Source: Mycobacterium dioxanotrophicus (GTDB lineage Bacteria > Actinomycetota > Actinomycetes > Mycobacteriales > Mycobacteriaceae). Taken from it: 64,000 nucleotides of DNA. Shown here piece after piece: positions 26,605-38,500 of this stretch. Each line of letters starts with the position of its first letter. Positions within the stretch are counted from its first letter, which is position 1. A program made the translations under genes and the position numbers. The notes under the pieces were generated by a model. It searched no databases. It had not been told where the DNA came from and worked only from the letters and a program-made list of their open reading frames with translations. The stretch lies in contig NZ_CP020809.1 of the NCBI RefSeq assembly GCF_002157835.1, positions 3,100,001 to 3,164,000 of the forward strand. Direction: 5' to 3'.

Positions 26605-27003
26605 CTAGGCCATGGGGGAGATCTCGATGGCGAACGATGCCCGCTGACGACGGGTGATCCAGACACCGAATTCGCTCAGCCGGCCCAGCACCCAGTACTT
26701 GCGATTGACGATCTTGCGGACCTTCGGGGTGTCGGAGTGGTCGAGCACGCGAGCGGTACCCTCGACGACCGGTGAGCCGGCAGTGATCCTTCCGCGAATG
26801 TCGCAGGGCTGCAACGTCACTGCCGGATTGCGGCGGATGCGTTTGACCTTGTATGCCCCGACCTCCGAAAAGAAGTAGAGCTTGCCCGCGTCTGGCGCGA
26901 TCCAGACGGGGGTCGACACTGCGCGGCCGTCCTTGCGGTAGCTGGTGAACGATACGTAGCTCGCTCGACCCACTACCTCCCAATCCGATGGGGTGCCGGT
27001 CAT
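26605..27003 (-). CDS. PPOX-class flavin/F420-binding protein
   Basis: 132 residues, a split beta-barrel of the pyridoxamine-phosphate-oxidase fold. YVSFTSYRKDGRAVSTPVWI is the cofactor-binding strand, then YFFSEVGAYKVKRIRRNPAV and GTARVLDH. Mycobacterial members of this length often use F420 or FMN to reduce small molecules; the cofactor here is not certain. Start ATG 27003 after AAGGGAG. Operator copy 2 lies 182 bases upstream in its own orientation. Confidence 0.85.
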   Translation of the reverse strand: MTGTPSDWEVVGRASYVSFTSYRKDGRAVSTPVWIAPDAGKLYFFSEVGAYKVKRIRRNPAVTLQPCDIRGRITAGSPVVEGTARVLDHSDTPKVRKIVNRKYWVLGRLSEFGVWITRRQRASFAIEISPMA

Positions 27004-27184
27004 CGTTGTCTCCCTTGCCTTTTGCAGTAGCTTATCCTGCATTCGCACCTGTGCGAGACCGCTGCCAGCGCAAGCCGGTGCGCGGCCCAGGCGATCAGCT
27101 CGCCGGTCAATGAGTACGGGCTGGGGCCTTCGAGATGGATCTCGCCCACGATGCTTGCCCAGGCGGCCACGACACACACGCATC

Positions 27185-27222
27185 TGGCCACTTTTCACAA
27201 CTTGTTGTCCATCCATCACCTG
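27185..27222 (-). promoter_or_regulatory. shared AraC-type operator, copy 2
   Basis: On the minus strand this is the same 38-bp element as at 25820-25857 with 3 differences. Half-sites TGGACAAC and TGGCCA start 21 bp apart, as in copy 1. It lies between the divergent PPOX gene and the acetoacetate-decarboxylase-like gene, 67 bases before the latter, so it could serve either or both. Confidence 0.65.
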
Positions 27223-27288
27223 TGTATCGCGGTGTCCCGCTGTCAGCCTGGGAGCTATCAATCCCGAAGAAAGATGAGGTCCACCACG

Positions 27289-28209
27289 ATGAGCACTCAA
27301 CTCACCGAGGTCGAATTCGCAGGCCAGACCGTCGAAGTGCCGAAAGGCGGGTACTACGACCGGTACCGTTCGAACCCGAATCTCGACGAGGTGGCACAAG
27401 ACCCCGCTGTTGGCAATATCGACTGGTTCCGCAGGATCCCGAAGGTCAAAGTCGACTCCCGCGTCGGGCCGATTTGGGCGCCGAACTTCTACTACCGCGC
27501 AAGCATCGTGCAGGCAAACCTGCTCGCCCCACTCGACCGCCTGGCGGCGATGCTTCCGGCCCCGCTCGAACCCCTGCGTGCAGCACCGGGATTCGGTGTG
27601 GCGGCGCTGACCTTCTTCTCGTACGCGGTATGCGACAACGACCCCTACGACGAGGTGTCGGTCGCGGCCGTGGTTCGCAAGCCCGGTGAGCGCGGACTGG
27701 TGTCCGGGCTGTTACCCGAGCTCGAACTGGTCAACGCCATGCGGCGCAGGAAGTTCTACGCCCATGTGCTGGCCCTGCCCGTCACCACCGAGATCGCCCG
27801 GGTCCGTGGCGTCGGCGGGTACCAGCTCCCGAAGTGGCGCACCGACATCAGCGTGAGCATGCGCGACGCTGTACACGCCGAAATCGCCGGTCCCACAGGG
27901 CAACCGGATGTGACCCTGCGTGCGCCGCTGCCGAAGTTCACCGAAGTGCCATCGCAGTCCCGCATGGGAACCAACACCATGGTCCATCTGGTCGACGGGC
28001 GATGGCATCAGACCTCGGTGCAATCCAACACCCTGGCGTTCGCCCGGCGCACCTTGCCGCGCGACGTCACGCTCACTCGCCATGGCGGCCCGCTCAGCGA
28101 CCTGCTCGATGGACTCGGCGCGTCCAGAATCCTCAGCCTGGAGGTCACCAGAGACGTGCAACTGGTGCTGAACCTGCCGCGGCTCCTGGACGCGGGCGCC
28201 GCGGTGTGA
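27289..28209 (+). CDS. acetoacetate decarboxylase-family protein
   Basis: 306 residues. The C-terminal two thirds match the ADC fold: NLLAPLDRLAAMLPAPLEPL, ALTFFSYAVCDNDPYDEVSV, YAHVLALPVTTEIARVRGVG and YQLPKWRTDI, the last carrying the Lys typical of this family. ADC-fold enzymes decarboxylate beta-keto acids or act on related carbonyls. ATG 27289 has GAGG 9 bases upstream; an in-frame ATG at 27274 is possible. Its promoter region carries operator copy 2, linking it to the AraC regulon. Confidence 0.85.
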   Translation: MSTQLTEVEFAGQTVEVPKGGYYDRYRSNPNLDEVAQDPAVGNIDWFRRIPKVKVDSRVGPIWAPNFYYRASIVQANLLAPLDRLAAMLPAPLEPLRAAPGFGVAALTFFSYAVCDNDPYDEVSVAAVVRKPGERGLVSGLLPELELVNAMRRRKFYAHVLALPVTTEIARVRGVGGYQLPKWRTDISVSMRDAVHAEIAGPTGQPDVTLRAPLPKFTEVPSQSRMGTNTMVHLVDGRWHQTSVQSNTLAFARRTLPRDVTLTRHGGPLSDLLDGLGASRILSLEVTRDVQLVLNLPRLLDAGAAV

Positions 28210-28273
28210 CGGTTCGGGAAGCCATCCGGCGATTCGTCGCGCAGCTCTGGCCGGTGGACGCTATGAATCAAGG

Positions 28274-28561
28274 ATGAGCAACCACGTGAACCTGACCCCG
28301 CAGGAGAGTTCGTTGATCGCCGAGTCGCATCCCGAAGCGTTGGCGCGGATGGACGAGAAGGCGCTGAAGGACCTGCAGAGCCGGCTGCGGCAAGCCCGCG
28401 AGAAGAACTTCAGCCTGCTGCGGCGCCAGGGCGCGGCGCGGGTGGAGGCCGAAGGCGCCCGGGGCGCCGCGCAACCGGCCAGCGAGAAGCGTGGCGAAAA
28501 GGTGGAGGTCTTCGACGAAGCGTTGGCGCGGGTGAACGAGCGGCTCGAAACCAGCGACTGA
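28274..28561 (+). CDS. conserved small helical protein
   Basis: 95 residues, mostly charged helix (EALARMDEKALKDLQSRLRQ; EALARVNERLETSD), no signal peptide or membrane segment. Likely a cytosolic coiled-coil protein; homologous short proteins of unknown function occur widely in actinobacteria. Clean ATG start, 64 bases after the previous gene. Confidence 0.65.
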   Translation: MSNHVNLTPQESSLIAESHPEALARMDEKALKDLQSRLRQAREKNFSLLRRQGAARVEAEGARGAAQPASEKRGEKVEVFDEALARVNERLETSD

Positions 28562-28600
28562 GGTAGCGTACTTAGCAGATCTCAGTAAAGGAGCCTGCGC

Positions 28601-29041
28601 GTGGACCTCGGCATCTGGGGCGAGCTGACAATCCTCGCCGCGGTGATGGCAATAGTGTTCGCCACCTGCGTATTTCTGTACATCACACGGTTGGAGAACC
28701 GGACACCGGCGCCGATGGGCGAGCAGGTGGGCGCCCACAAAGCGGTGCTGGCCAAGGTGCGCAAACGCGAACCGTTGACCGAGGAGGAACTCGAGTACGC
28801 GACCGAACTGGTCAACGATGCGCGCAATCCGCTCGCGTACGCGATCCCCGCCGTGCTCTTCACCATGGGGTTCTTCTATGTCGTCGGCTGCCTGTATGAG
28901 CTCCATGTCCACGGCGGCAATCCGTCGTTCCGCACGTTCATCGGGGGAATTCCGATGCTGACGTCCATGAACATCGTCGCCCAGTTGCGCCGGGTCGCTC
29001 GGTTGAAAAAGAAGCTGCCGACGGCAGTGGGCGTTTGCTAG
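28601..29041 (+). CDS. membrane protein with two to three helices
   Basis: 146 residues from GTG 28601 (AAAGGAG upstream). Helix 1 is ELTILAAVMAIVFATCVFLY. A cytosolic loop is rich in charge (KAVLAKVRKREPLTEEELEY). Helix 2 is AYAIPAVLFTMGFFYVVGCL, then a short third hydrophobic stretch and a basic tail (LRRVARLKKK). No family recognised. It converges on the mmpL gene. Confidence 0.7.
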   Translation: MDLGIWGELTILAAVMAIVFATCVFLYITRLENRTPAPMGEQVGAHKAVLAKVRKREPLTEEELEYATELVNDARNPLAYAIPAVLFTMGFFYVVGCLYELHVHGGNPSFRTFIGGIPMLTSMNIVAQLRRVARLKKKLPTAVGVC

Positions 29042-29075
29042 TCAACTGCTCAGCATTGGGTCGTCCGCCATGGGC

Positions 29076-31976
29076 CTAGCTCCGCGGCGACGATTCCGCG
29101 ATCGGGTCGCCGTCCTCCCACAGCAGCAGTTGACGGACCGACGCGCGTGACCCGTACGGCTGCAGCATCTGGCTCGCGGGCCGTGGACGCACCCTCAGCG
29201 GCCACCAGAACCAGCGGCCGATCAAGGCGGCGATGGACGGTGTCATGAACGACCGCACGATCAGCGTGTCGAACAGCAGTCCGAAGGCGATCGTCGTGCC
29301 GATCTGGCCGAGCACCCGGAGATCGGCGAACACGAAGGACGCCATGGTGGCTGCGAAGACCAGGCCCGCCGCCGTCACCACCGCGCCCGAACCGGCCATC
29401 GCCCGGATGATGCCGGTGTTCAAGCCCGCACCGATCTCCTCCTTGAACCGGGAGATCAGCAGCAGGTTGTAGTCCGATCCCACCGCCAACAGCAGGATGA
29501 CGGCCAGCGCCAGGACGATCCAAAACAGTTGGATGCCAAGGAGGTCCTGCCAGATCAGCACCGAGAGCCCGAACGAGGCGCCCAACGACAGGGCGACCGT
29601 GCCCACGATGACGAACGCGGCGACGATGCTTCGGGTGATGAACATCATGACCAGCAGAATGAGACTCAGCGCGGCGATCCCCGCGATCATGAGGTCGTAT
29701 TTGGCGCCGTCCTGGATGTCCTTGTAGGTGGCTGCGGTGCCGGCGAGGTAGATCTTGGATCCGGCCAGGGGAGTGCCCTTGACGGCCTCCTGGGCCGCAT
29801 GCCTGATGCCGTCGATATGTGAAATGCCTTCGGGCGTAGCGGGATCGCCGTCATGGGTGATGATCATCCGGGCCGCCTTGCCGTCCGGTGACAAGAACAG
29901 CTTGAGCCCGCGCTGGAATTCAGGGTTGGTGAACGCCTCCGGCGGCAGGTAGAACGAGTCGTCGGTCTTCGAAGCGTCGAACGCCTGACCCAGCGCGGTC
30001 GAGTTCTGCAGGGCGGCCTGCGTCTGGTCATTGATACCCGACGTGGTGGCGTAGTTGGTCAGTGTCAGATCCCGGTTGGTCTGCTGGCTGGCGATCTGCG
30101 GGGGAATCAGTGCCAACAGCTTGGGTTGCAGCTCATCCAACTTCGTGATGCTGCCCGAGACGCCTGCCAACTGATCCGTCAGCGCGTCGATGCCGTCGAG
30201 CGCATCGAACACCGACCGCAGTGCCGCGCACATCGGGATGTCGAAACAGTGCGGTTCCCAATAGAAGTAGTTACGCAGTGGGCGGAACTGGTCGTCGAAG
30301 TTGGCGATCTTGTCCCGCAGATCCTGCGCGGTGGCGACCGTCTGCTGGAATGCCTTGGCCTGCTCGTCGGTGACGGCGCTGGATTGTTGTTGCAGCGCAT
30401 ATTGCTGCCGCAGGATGTCGATCGAATTGTTGATCACGTCAACCTGTTTGAGCAGATCGGCGCCGCGGGCCTGCTGGAAGGGCAGGTTGTTGATCTGCGC
30501 CGAGCTGCCCGCGCTGATCTGGAACGGTATCGACGTGTGGTCCAGTGGGGTGCCCAGCGGCCGCGTGATGGACTGGACCTGAGCGATACCGTCCGTGTGG
30601 AACACCGCCTTGGCGACGCGCTCCAGCAGGATCATGTCGGTGGAGTTTCGCAGGTCGTGGTCGGCCTCGATCATCAGCAGTTCGGGATTCAGCCGCGCTT
30701 GGGAGAAGTGCCGTTCGGCGGCCGCGTAACCGACATTGGCCGGAGCATCGGCAGGCATGTAGGGCCGCGCGTCGTAACTCGTCTTGTATCCCGGCAGCGC
30801 GAGCAGCCCGATGAGGGCCACCCCGACCGTCACCACCAGGACCGGGCCGGGCCAGCGCACGATGGCCGTCCCGATACGCCGCCAGCCCCGGGTCTGCAGC
30901 TGACGCGCGGGTTCGAACAGACCGAAATGGCGGCCGATCACCAGCACCGCGGGCGCCAGCGTCAACGCCGCGAGCACGGCCACGAGAACGCCGATGCCCG
31001 CGGGGATGCCCAGGCTCTGGAAATACGGGAGCCGGGTGAAGGTCAGGCAGAACACCGCCCCGGCGATCGTCAGGCCCGAACCCAGGATGATGTGCGAGGT
31101 TCCGTGGTACATCGTGTTGAACGCCGACACGCGGTCCTGCCCGGCATACCGCGCTTCGTGGAAACGTCCGAGGATGAAGATCGCATAGTCGGTGCCTGCG
31201 GCGATCACCAGCAGCGTCAGCAGATTCGTCGAATACGTCGACAGCTCGATGATGCCCGCGTTCGCCAACACGGCGACGACGCCGCGCGACGCGGTCAACT
31301 CGATCATCACGGTGAAGATCACGAGAATCGCGGTGGTGACACGCCGGTAGAGCGACAACAGCATCACCAAGATCACCCCGATGGTGATCAGCGTGGTCTT
31401 CAGCGTGCCGTGTCGGCCCACCTCGAACTGGTCGGTGACCAGGGGCGCCGGGCCGGTGACATACGCCTTGACCCCCGGCGGCGGGGGTGTGTCGTCGACG
31501 ATGCGGCGGACCGAGTCGACCGACTCATTGGCCAACGACTCGCCCTGGTTGCCTGCGAGGTACACCTGCACCAACGCGGCTTTGCCGTCGGTGCTCTGCG
31601 AGCCGGCCGCAGTCAGCGGGTCGCCCCAGAAATCCTGAATGTGCTGGACATGCTTGGTGTCCTGACGCAGCTTCTGGATCAAACCGTCGTAGTAGTGGTG
31701 CGCGTCGGCGCCGAGCGGCTTGTCACCCTCCAGCACGATCATCGCCGAACTGTCGGAATCGAACTCGCCGAACACCTTGCCGATCCGTTTGGCGGCCTGC
31801 AGCGACGGCGCGTCGTGGGGGCTCAGCGACACATTGTGCGATTCGGCAACGGTCTCGAGCTGCGGCACGAACACGTTGGTCACCACTGCCAGGCCCAGCC
31901 AGAACAGTGCGATGACCACCGAGAACCGCCGGATCAGGTTCGGAACCCGGTGGCGAACGTCATTGTCGGTACTCAT
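29076..31976 (-). CDS. mmpL: MmpL-family RND exporter
   Basis: 966 residues with RND topology: TM1 ([20 protein letters not shown]), porter domain, TM2-6, a large second periplasmic domain, TM7-12. The proton-relay motifs [16 protein letters not shown] and [15 protein letters not shown], each with Asp-Tyr, are intact. The second porter domain contains a predicted helical hairpin ([17 protein letters not shown]) and two cysteines ([10 protein letters not shown]), as in the MmpL4/MmpL5 branch that works with MmpS. Start ATG 31976 overlaps the mmpS stop by 4 bases. It is the last gene of the NRPS-mmpS-mmpL unit and likely exports its product. Confidence 0.95.
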   Translation of the reverse strand: MSTDNDVRHRVPNLIRRFSVVIALFWLGLAVVTNVFVPQLETVAESHNVSLSPHDAPSLQAAKRIGKVFGEFDSDSSAMIVLEGDKPLGADAHHYYDGLIQKLRQDTKHVQHIQDFWGDPLTAAGSQSTDGKAALVQVYLAGNQGESLANESVDSVRRIVDDTPPPPGVKAYVTGPAPLVTDQFEVGRHGTLKTTLITIGVILVMLLSLYRRVTTAILVIFTVMIELTASRGVVAVLANAGIIELSTYSTNLLTLLVIAAGTDYAIFILGRFHEARYAGQDRVSAFNTMYHGTSHIILGSGLTIAGAVFCLTFTRLPYFQSLGIPAGIGVLVAVLAALTLAPAVLVIGRHFGLFEPARQLQTRGWRRIGTAIVRWPGPVLVVTVGVALIGLLALPGYKTSYDARPYMPADAPANVGYAAAERHFSQARLNPELLMIEADHDLRNSTDMILLERVAKAVFHTDGIAQVQSITRPLGTPLDHTSIPFQISAGSSAQINNLPFQQARGADLLKQVDVINNSIDILRQQYALQQQSSAVTDEQAKAFQQTVATAQDLRDKIANFDDQFRPLRNYFYWEPHCFDIPMCAALRSVFDALDGIDALTDQLAGVSGSITKLDELQPKLLALIPPQIASQQTNRDLTLTNYATTSGINDQTQAALQNSTALGQAFDASKTDDSFYLPPEAFTNPEFQRGLKLFLSPDGKAARMIITHDGDPATPEGISHIDGIRHAAQEAVKGTPLAGSKIYLAGTAATYKDIQDGAKYDLMIAGIAALSLILLVMMFITRSIVAAFVIVGTVALSLGASFGLSVLIWQDLLGIQLFWIVLALAVILLLAVGSDYNLLLISRFKEEIGAGLNTGIIRAMAGSGAVVTAAGLVFAATMASFVFADLRVLGQIGTTIAFGLLFDTLIVRSFMTPSIAALIGRWFWWPLRVRPRPASQMLQPYGSRASVRQLLLWEDGDPIAESSPRS

Positions 31977-32419
31977 CCGGACTTGTCCAGGCAGTAGGTG
32001 TAGGCGTTCAGCGTGTTCACCGTTCTCTCGTCTTTGACCACGTCGTCGATCTTGATTCGGCAGCCGATCGAATCGCTGTCACCTTGGGCCTGGACGTTGA
32101 CGAACACCGCGGGCTGGGTGGTGGTCGTGTCGTAGGCCCATGGCAACGCGACGCCGTCGGCCCGCTGCGGCTGGGCGTTCACGTCCAGATAGGTGATGGT
32201 CGCAGTCGTCCCCGGCGGGCCGAACACCTCCATGACCACGTGTTTGGGGTTGAACGGAACGATGTCGTTGACCGCGCCGCTGGGTGTCGAGGTGACGTCG
32301 TGCGAGGCGAAGACGCCGTGCAGGCGATACACGGCGAAGGCCGCGACCGCGATCACCACCACCGCAACCAGCAGCATCCACCGTCGGCTCAGCCGACGTC
32401 CGATCGAAACCCGCTGCAT
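31973..32419 (-). CDS. mmpS: MmpS-family membrane accessory protein
   Basis: 148 residues: one N-terminal helix ([20 protein letters not shown]), then a periplasmic beta-domain with [29 protein letters not shown] and [20 protein letters not shown], ending [17 protein letters not shown]. MmpS proteins support transport by their MmpL partner. I use ATG 32419 because GAAAGGG lies 6 bases upstream; an in-frame start at 32434 lacks one. Translationally coupled to mmpL. Confidence 0.93.
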   Translation of the reverse strand: MQRVSIGRRLSRRWMLLVAVVVIAVAAFAVYRLHGVFASHDVTSTPSGAVNDIVPFNPKHVVMEVFGPPGTTATITYLDVNAQPQRADGVALPWAYDTTTTQPAVFVNVQAQGDSDSIGCRIKIDDVVKDERTVNTLNAYTYCLDKSG

Positions 32420-32584
32420 TCGTGACCCTTTCAATGAGCGGCGACCAGGCGCGGGACGGTGGGGAAGCTCCGCTAGGACGGCTAATCAACTAGGTTGACG
32501 GTACGACAGTGAGCCGAACACCACAACACATAGCCGAGGTGTTTTGCTGTGTGGAAGCTGGGAATGTGGGTCGGGCCGCCAGGA

Positions 32585-35500
32585 TCAGTCGATGGGCTGG
32601 AGCAGTCCCAGCCGCTGCAAGTCGGTGACATATTTGACGATGATGGGTGCCGAGATGTGGGGGATGTCGTTACCGGGGCCGATGTTGGCCCTTGTCACCG
32701 CGCTGCGGAAGCGATCCGTTGGCCCGTACGCGCCCCGAGTGGGTTCCGGCGCACGAAGGTCCTTCGCAAAGCGTGACCGCAGGATCTGTAGCACCGAGTG
32801 CTGACGCTGGTGCTCGGGCAGCGCCTGGAGCGCGGCTGCGAAGCGTTGCAACCATTCCCCGAAGTCGCCAATGCGGGTGATGGGATAACCGGCGTCGTTG
32901 AGCCAGTCGACGTACTCGTCGAGTCCGATACCGTCGTCGTGCGGGTTCATCACGTGATACGTCATGAAGTCCGAGGAGATAGATCGGGCCACCTGCCAGC
33001 CCAGCGTCGTGATCGCCTCAGCGACGAATCCGACGGGCAGCGCATCGTAATGGGCGCGTCGGCGGTTGCCGTCGGCGTCGAGTTGGTAGAACGACTCGGG
33101 TGCGAGGCCGGTGGCCACGATGCTCAACACCATCCTGGTCACGTTGTCCGTCACGTTGAGCTGCCCCGCGTAGGTGGTATCGGCCAGGATCATGTCGCAG
33201 CGGAACACCGCGACCGGCAGCCCACACAGGTCATGCGCTTCGCGCAACAGCACCTCGGCCGCCCACTTGCTGGTGCCGTACCCGTTGGCGAATCCACCAT
33301 CGAGAACGCGGGTCGGGCTGATCACCCGGATGTCGGCGTCCTCGGTGAACGTCGACGGTTCGATCTGATGGCGCACGTCCGCCGTCGACACGAACGCGAA
33401 GGGCTTCAGTCGCGAAGTGAGCGCGAAACGAATGAGTTCGGCCGTGCCCACGACATTCGGGCCGAAGAACTCGCTATAGGGCAGGACGCCGTTGACGAAG
33501 CCCGCGGAATCAACGATCACGTCGACGGTTTCCGCCAGCCGTCGCCAAACGTGTTCCGCGAGGCGGAGATTGGCTGAACTCTTGTCACCGGCGACGACCT
33601 GCAACCGACCGGCCGACAGTTCGTTGAAGTGCCGACGCATGGTCGGGTCGGTGTCGAACGTCGCCTCCAGGCGTCGACGTGCCTCGTCATCGGATGTGGC
33701 GCGGACCAAGCAGATCAATGTGTCATCGATCCGCCGCAGCCGCTTGAGCCATTCGAGTACCAGATAGCGCCCCAGGAAGCCGGTCGCCCCGGTCAGCAGG
33801 ACCGTCCGAGGCTTCCGGTGGGGCCGCGGCAAGGTGGGGGCTGTCCTCAGGGTGGTGGTGTCGATGAACTTGTCCAAGGTGAGGTCACCGGCGCGTACCT
33901 CGCAGGCATCGCGGCCGTGGACCGACGCGAAGCTGGCGCTATCGGTTTCGGGTATCACACCAGACCGGTGGTCCACCTGCAGGCTCAGCGTGCTGACCGT
34001 CGGCGTATCGAACAGGGTGTGAACCGCGAGGTCGGCGTCGAGCGCCGTGTTGACCGCTGCGATCACCCGCATGGCCGAAATCGAGTCGCCACCGAGGTCG
34101 AAGAACGAGTCGTCGGCCCCGACTCGCTGCACCCCGAGCACTTGCCGGTAGATGTCGGCGATGACCTTCTCGGCCTTGGTGACGGGTGCGCGGTAGCGGT
34201 CGGCACCCTGGTATTCGGGAACGGGGAGGGCACGTTTGTCGAGTTTGCCGTTGACCGTCAACGGCAGCGTTTCGAGCACCACCAGCGCGGTCGGAATCAT
34301 GTACGGCGGCAGCCGATCAGCCAGCTGCGAGCGCAGCTGCGCGGGATCGACGGTGCCGGCGGTCGATTCGGTGAGGTAGCCGACCAGGCGCTTGTCACCC
34401 GGCCTGTCCTCTCGTGCGATCACCACCGCCTGCTCGACACCGGCCAGTGCGGCGAGCGCGGCCTGGATCTCGCCGAGTTCGATCCGGTAACCGCGGATCT
34501 TGACCTGCTCGTCGGAGCGTCCCAGATACTGCAACTGCCCGTCCGCACCCCATCGCACGAGATCGCCGGTGCGGTACATGCGGGCCCCCGGTGCGCCGAA
34601 CGGGCACGCCACGAACCGTGACCCGGTGAGGCTCGGCCGGCGGATGTATCCGACACCGACGCCGCGGCCGGCAACATACAATTCGCCGACGACGCCGGCC
34701 GGTACCGGCCGCAACCATCCGTCGAGCACGAACAACGCCGCACCGGGCACCGGCAAGCCGATCGGGACGATGTTCGATCCGGCCTCCGGAGCTTTCGTCA
34801 GCGGGGCACTTATGGTGGCGTACACCGTCGTCTCGGTCGGGCCGTAGCCGTTGACCATCACCCGGCCCGGCGCCCATCGATCGACCACCTCGGCCGGGCA
34901 GGCCTCGCCCGCCACCATCAGCGTCACCGATTCCAGACCCTGCGGGTCGAGCGCCGCCACGGCCGCCGGGGTTTGACTGAGCACGGTGACCTTTTCGGCG
35001 ATCAGCAGCTCGTGCAGGTCGTGCGGCGATCCGGCGACGGACTCCGACACGACCACGAGCCGCCCACCGTGCAGCAAGGCGCCCCACATCTCCCACACCG
35101 AGTAGTCGAAGCCGTAGGAGTGACACTGTGTCCACACCTGACCGGACGCCGGTTCGAATCCGGCATCGAGCGAGTCGAAGAGTCGGGTGACGTTACGATG
35201 GGTGATCGCAACGCCTTTCGGCACACCGGTGGTTCCCGAGGTGTAGATCGTGTAGGCGACATCGTCGGGACCCGGCGCCGGCGGCGCAGTGTCCGGCCGG
35301 ATGTCGGTGGCCGTGCGTGCGAGGTCGTCAATGTCGACGATCAACACATCGACGCCGTCGAACCGCGACCGCAGGTCTGCCGTGGTGATCACCGCCATCG
35401 GCGCGGTGTCGCCGAGCATGAACTCCAGCCGCGCTGTAGGGACTGCCGGATCGATCGGCAGATACGCCGCCCCGGTCTTGAGCACCGCCAGGATTGCCAT

Positions 35501-38500
35501 GATCGCCCGAGCGGAACGAGAAACCATGAGCGCCACGGATTCCCCCGGGGCCGCGCCATACCCGGTCAGCAGATTCGCCAACCGGTTCGCCGCGGCGTCC
35601 AGCTCGCGGTAGCTCATCGACGTGTCCTCGAACGTCAGGGCCACCGCGTCGGGCGTTCGCGCGACCTGTTCGGCGAAGCGCTGCGGAATCGAGGCGGGCG
35701 CACGCCCCGGCTCAGTCAGTATCGCGCGGTGAGCCCAACCGTTGAGGCGCTGGTGTTCTGCCGGGTCGAGCACATCGATGGATGACAGCGGCCGGTCGGG
35801 TTCCGCGGTCATGGTGGCCAGCACCCGCTGGAACCGTTTGACCAGCGTGTCGATCGCGGCCGCGTCAAACGCTTCGGAGTCGAACTCCGCCCGCAGGCTC
35901 AGTTCGTGGCCGGGCAACGCGATAACCGACAGCGGATAGTGGTTGTACTCACGGTTGTTGAATTCGGTGATCGTCAACTCGTGGGCACCGCTGAAGGCGT
36001 CGGCGTCGAGCGGATAGTTCTCGTACAAGAAGAGCGTGTCGAACAGATGGTCGTGGCCGGTGACGTGATGGATGTCGTTGAGCGACAGGTGTTCGTGTTC
36101 GACGGTGTCGTTGTGGGCATTTTGCAACTGGTGCAACAGGTCTGCGACGGTGCAGCCCGCAGCGGCGCGAGCGCGCACCGGCACAGTGTTGATCAGCAGA
36201 CCGACGATGTGCTCCGATCCGGCCAACTCCGCAGGGCGTCCGGAGACGGCGGTACCGAAGGCCACGTCGCGCTGGCCCGTCAGGACCATCAGCACCTGCG
36301 CCCAAGCCGCGTGCAACACCGTGTTGACGGTGGTTCGGCATGAACGGGCCAGTTCTCCAACCGCTTTGGTGATCTCGGCGGACAGTCGATACGTCTGGAC
36401 CCGGCGTGGTCCGGATCGCGCCTGCGCAGCGATGAGGGTGGGTGTGGCGAACCCGTCGAACGTCCTGCGCCAGGCCGCCCTGGCATCGTCTCGGTCCCGA
36501 CCGGCCAGCCACTCGACGAAGTTACGGTACGCCCAGACGTCAGGGAGTCGCTGCTCGAAGTAACCGGCGAAGATCTCTCGCAACAGGATCGGCAGTGACC
36601 AGCCGTCGATGACGATGTGGTGAAAGGTCATCGCGAACCGGTGCTGATTGCCCGCGGTCCGGATCAACGCCGCCCGGAAGGTGGGCCGCGTGGCGAGATC
36701 ACACACCGCGGCCCGCTCGGCGACGCACAACTGCTCGACTTCCTGATCGGGATTCACATCGTCACCGCGCAGGTCCATATACCGCCACGCGAGTACCGGA
36801 TCCGCGGGAATGATCTGGACCGGGGCGCCGAACTGAGTGCAGAACCGGGCCGCGAGGTTGGGGTGACGGGAGATGACTGTGTGCAAGGCATCGCGCAGCC
36901 GGTCCTGGTCAAGGATTCCGGTCACGGTGACTTCCAGCTGCACCGCATAGATGTCGCCGTCGGCGCCTCGCGTCGGTGCGATGGCGGAGTGGAAGAGCAA
37001 TCCTTCCTGCACGGGCGTCAGGGGCAGGATGTCGGCGATGTGGTACTGCTGGGCCAGTTCGTCGATCTGACTCTGGCTCAACTGTGTTGGCGCGATGTCC
37101 GAGGGGGTCAGTCCACCACCGCCGGAGCGCACGTGCGTGCAGATCCCGCTGAGTGCCTCGAACCACAACAGGCTCAAGCGATGTACCTGGGCCTGGCTCA
37201 ACGACGACGGCGCCCATGTCCAATTCGCCTGCAGCCGAAGACCACTGCGGGTACCCGTGTCCACGATTCCGGCGTTGAGCTCGAGGGTGTGCATCAATGG
37301 CATGGGTACTTCCGCGGCCGCGCTGACCAGCGACAGTGCGTCATGGTCGATACGCCACAATTCGTCGGAGAGCTCGCTCGCGCCGGCACCGAGCCGGCCG
37401 AGATAGTTGAATCCGATGGTGGGCTCTGGCCCGGACAGCGCCACTTCGGGGTTCAGATACCGCAGTAATCCGTATGTCAGGCCGTCTGGCTGGCTACGCA
37501 ACTGCTCTTTGGCGGCCTTGATCGCCGCCCCCAGCGTGGCATCCCCGGATTTCACGTGCTCCCAAGGCAATTCACCCACCGTCAACGACACGGGGTATTT
37601 GGCGGTGAACCAGCCGACAGTACTCGACAGGTCGATATCGTCGCCGAGTGCTTCGTCGCGGCCATGACCCTCGATGTCGATTCCGACGGGGATTCCTCCG
37701 GTGCCGAGAAATTCCGCCACCGCGAGGCCGAACCCGATCAGCAGGACATCACCTACCCCCGCGCGGAAGGCGGCAGGCACATCACCGAGCAACTGCCGCG
37801 TGGTTTCGGCGTCGAGCGACACCGACAACCGGCCCGCGCGAGCGTAGGTGTCCTGCTCCGGTTGTACGGCCGGCAACGCGGGCGGTGTCGTGAGGATGTG
37901 CTGCCAGGCGTCTGCCTGGGCGACCACCTCTGAGCAGCGCGCATATTGGTCCAATACCGCCGACCAGCGGGCGAATGAGGTGCCGCCGGTGGGCAATTGC
38001 GCCGACTGACCGTTCCGGTGGTGTACCCACGTGAGATTCAAGTCTTCCAACAGAATTCGCCAGGACACCCCGTCGATTGCCAGGTGGTGGATCACCAACG
38101 CCAGCTGTCGGGTGTCGGCTACCCATAGCGCCGAGAGCATCCTGCCGGCGGCCGGATCGAGCCGTGACACGGCTTCACGCAGCGCCTCGTCGGACAACGT
38201 GTCGATGGTGTGAAGGCACGACCGCGCGTCAACCGTGCCTTTCTCCGGTACGGTCATGGACCAGTCGCTCATGTCTACCCGCAACCGCAGCGTGGCATGG
38301 CGATCCAGCAGGGCCTGTAGCAGTTGCGCCGCGTCGGCCTCGGTCACCACGGCCGGGGCGCGCAGAACGACCGTCTGGTTCATCTGCTCGACGGGGCCGT
38401 CGACGGTGTGCAGCCAGCGCATGATCGGTGTGGGCAACACTCGCCCGATGCCATCGTCGGACGAGTTCTCCCGATCACCGCCGACTGCTGCGGCCACCGA

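Noticed and set aside
30126..31997. 623-residue plus-strand open frame
   Set aside because: Antisense shadow of mmpL without any recognisable domain.
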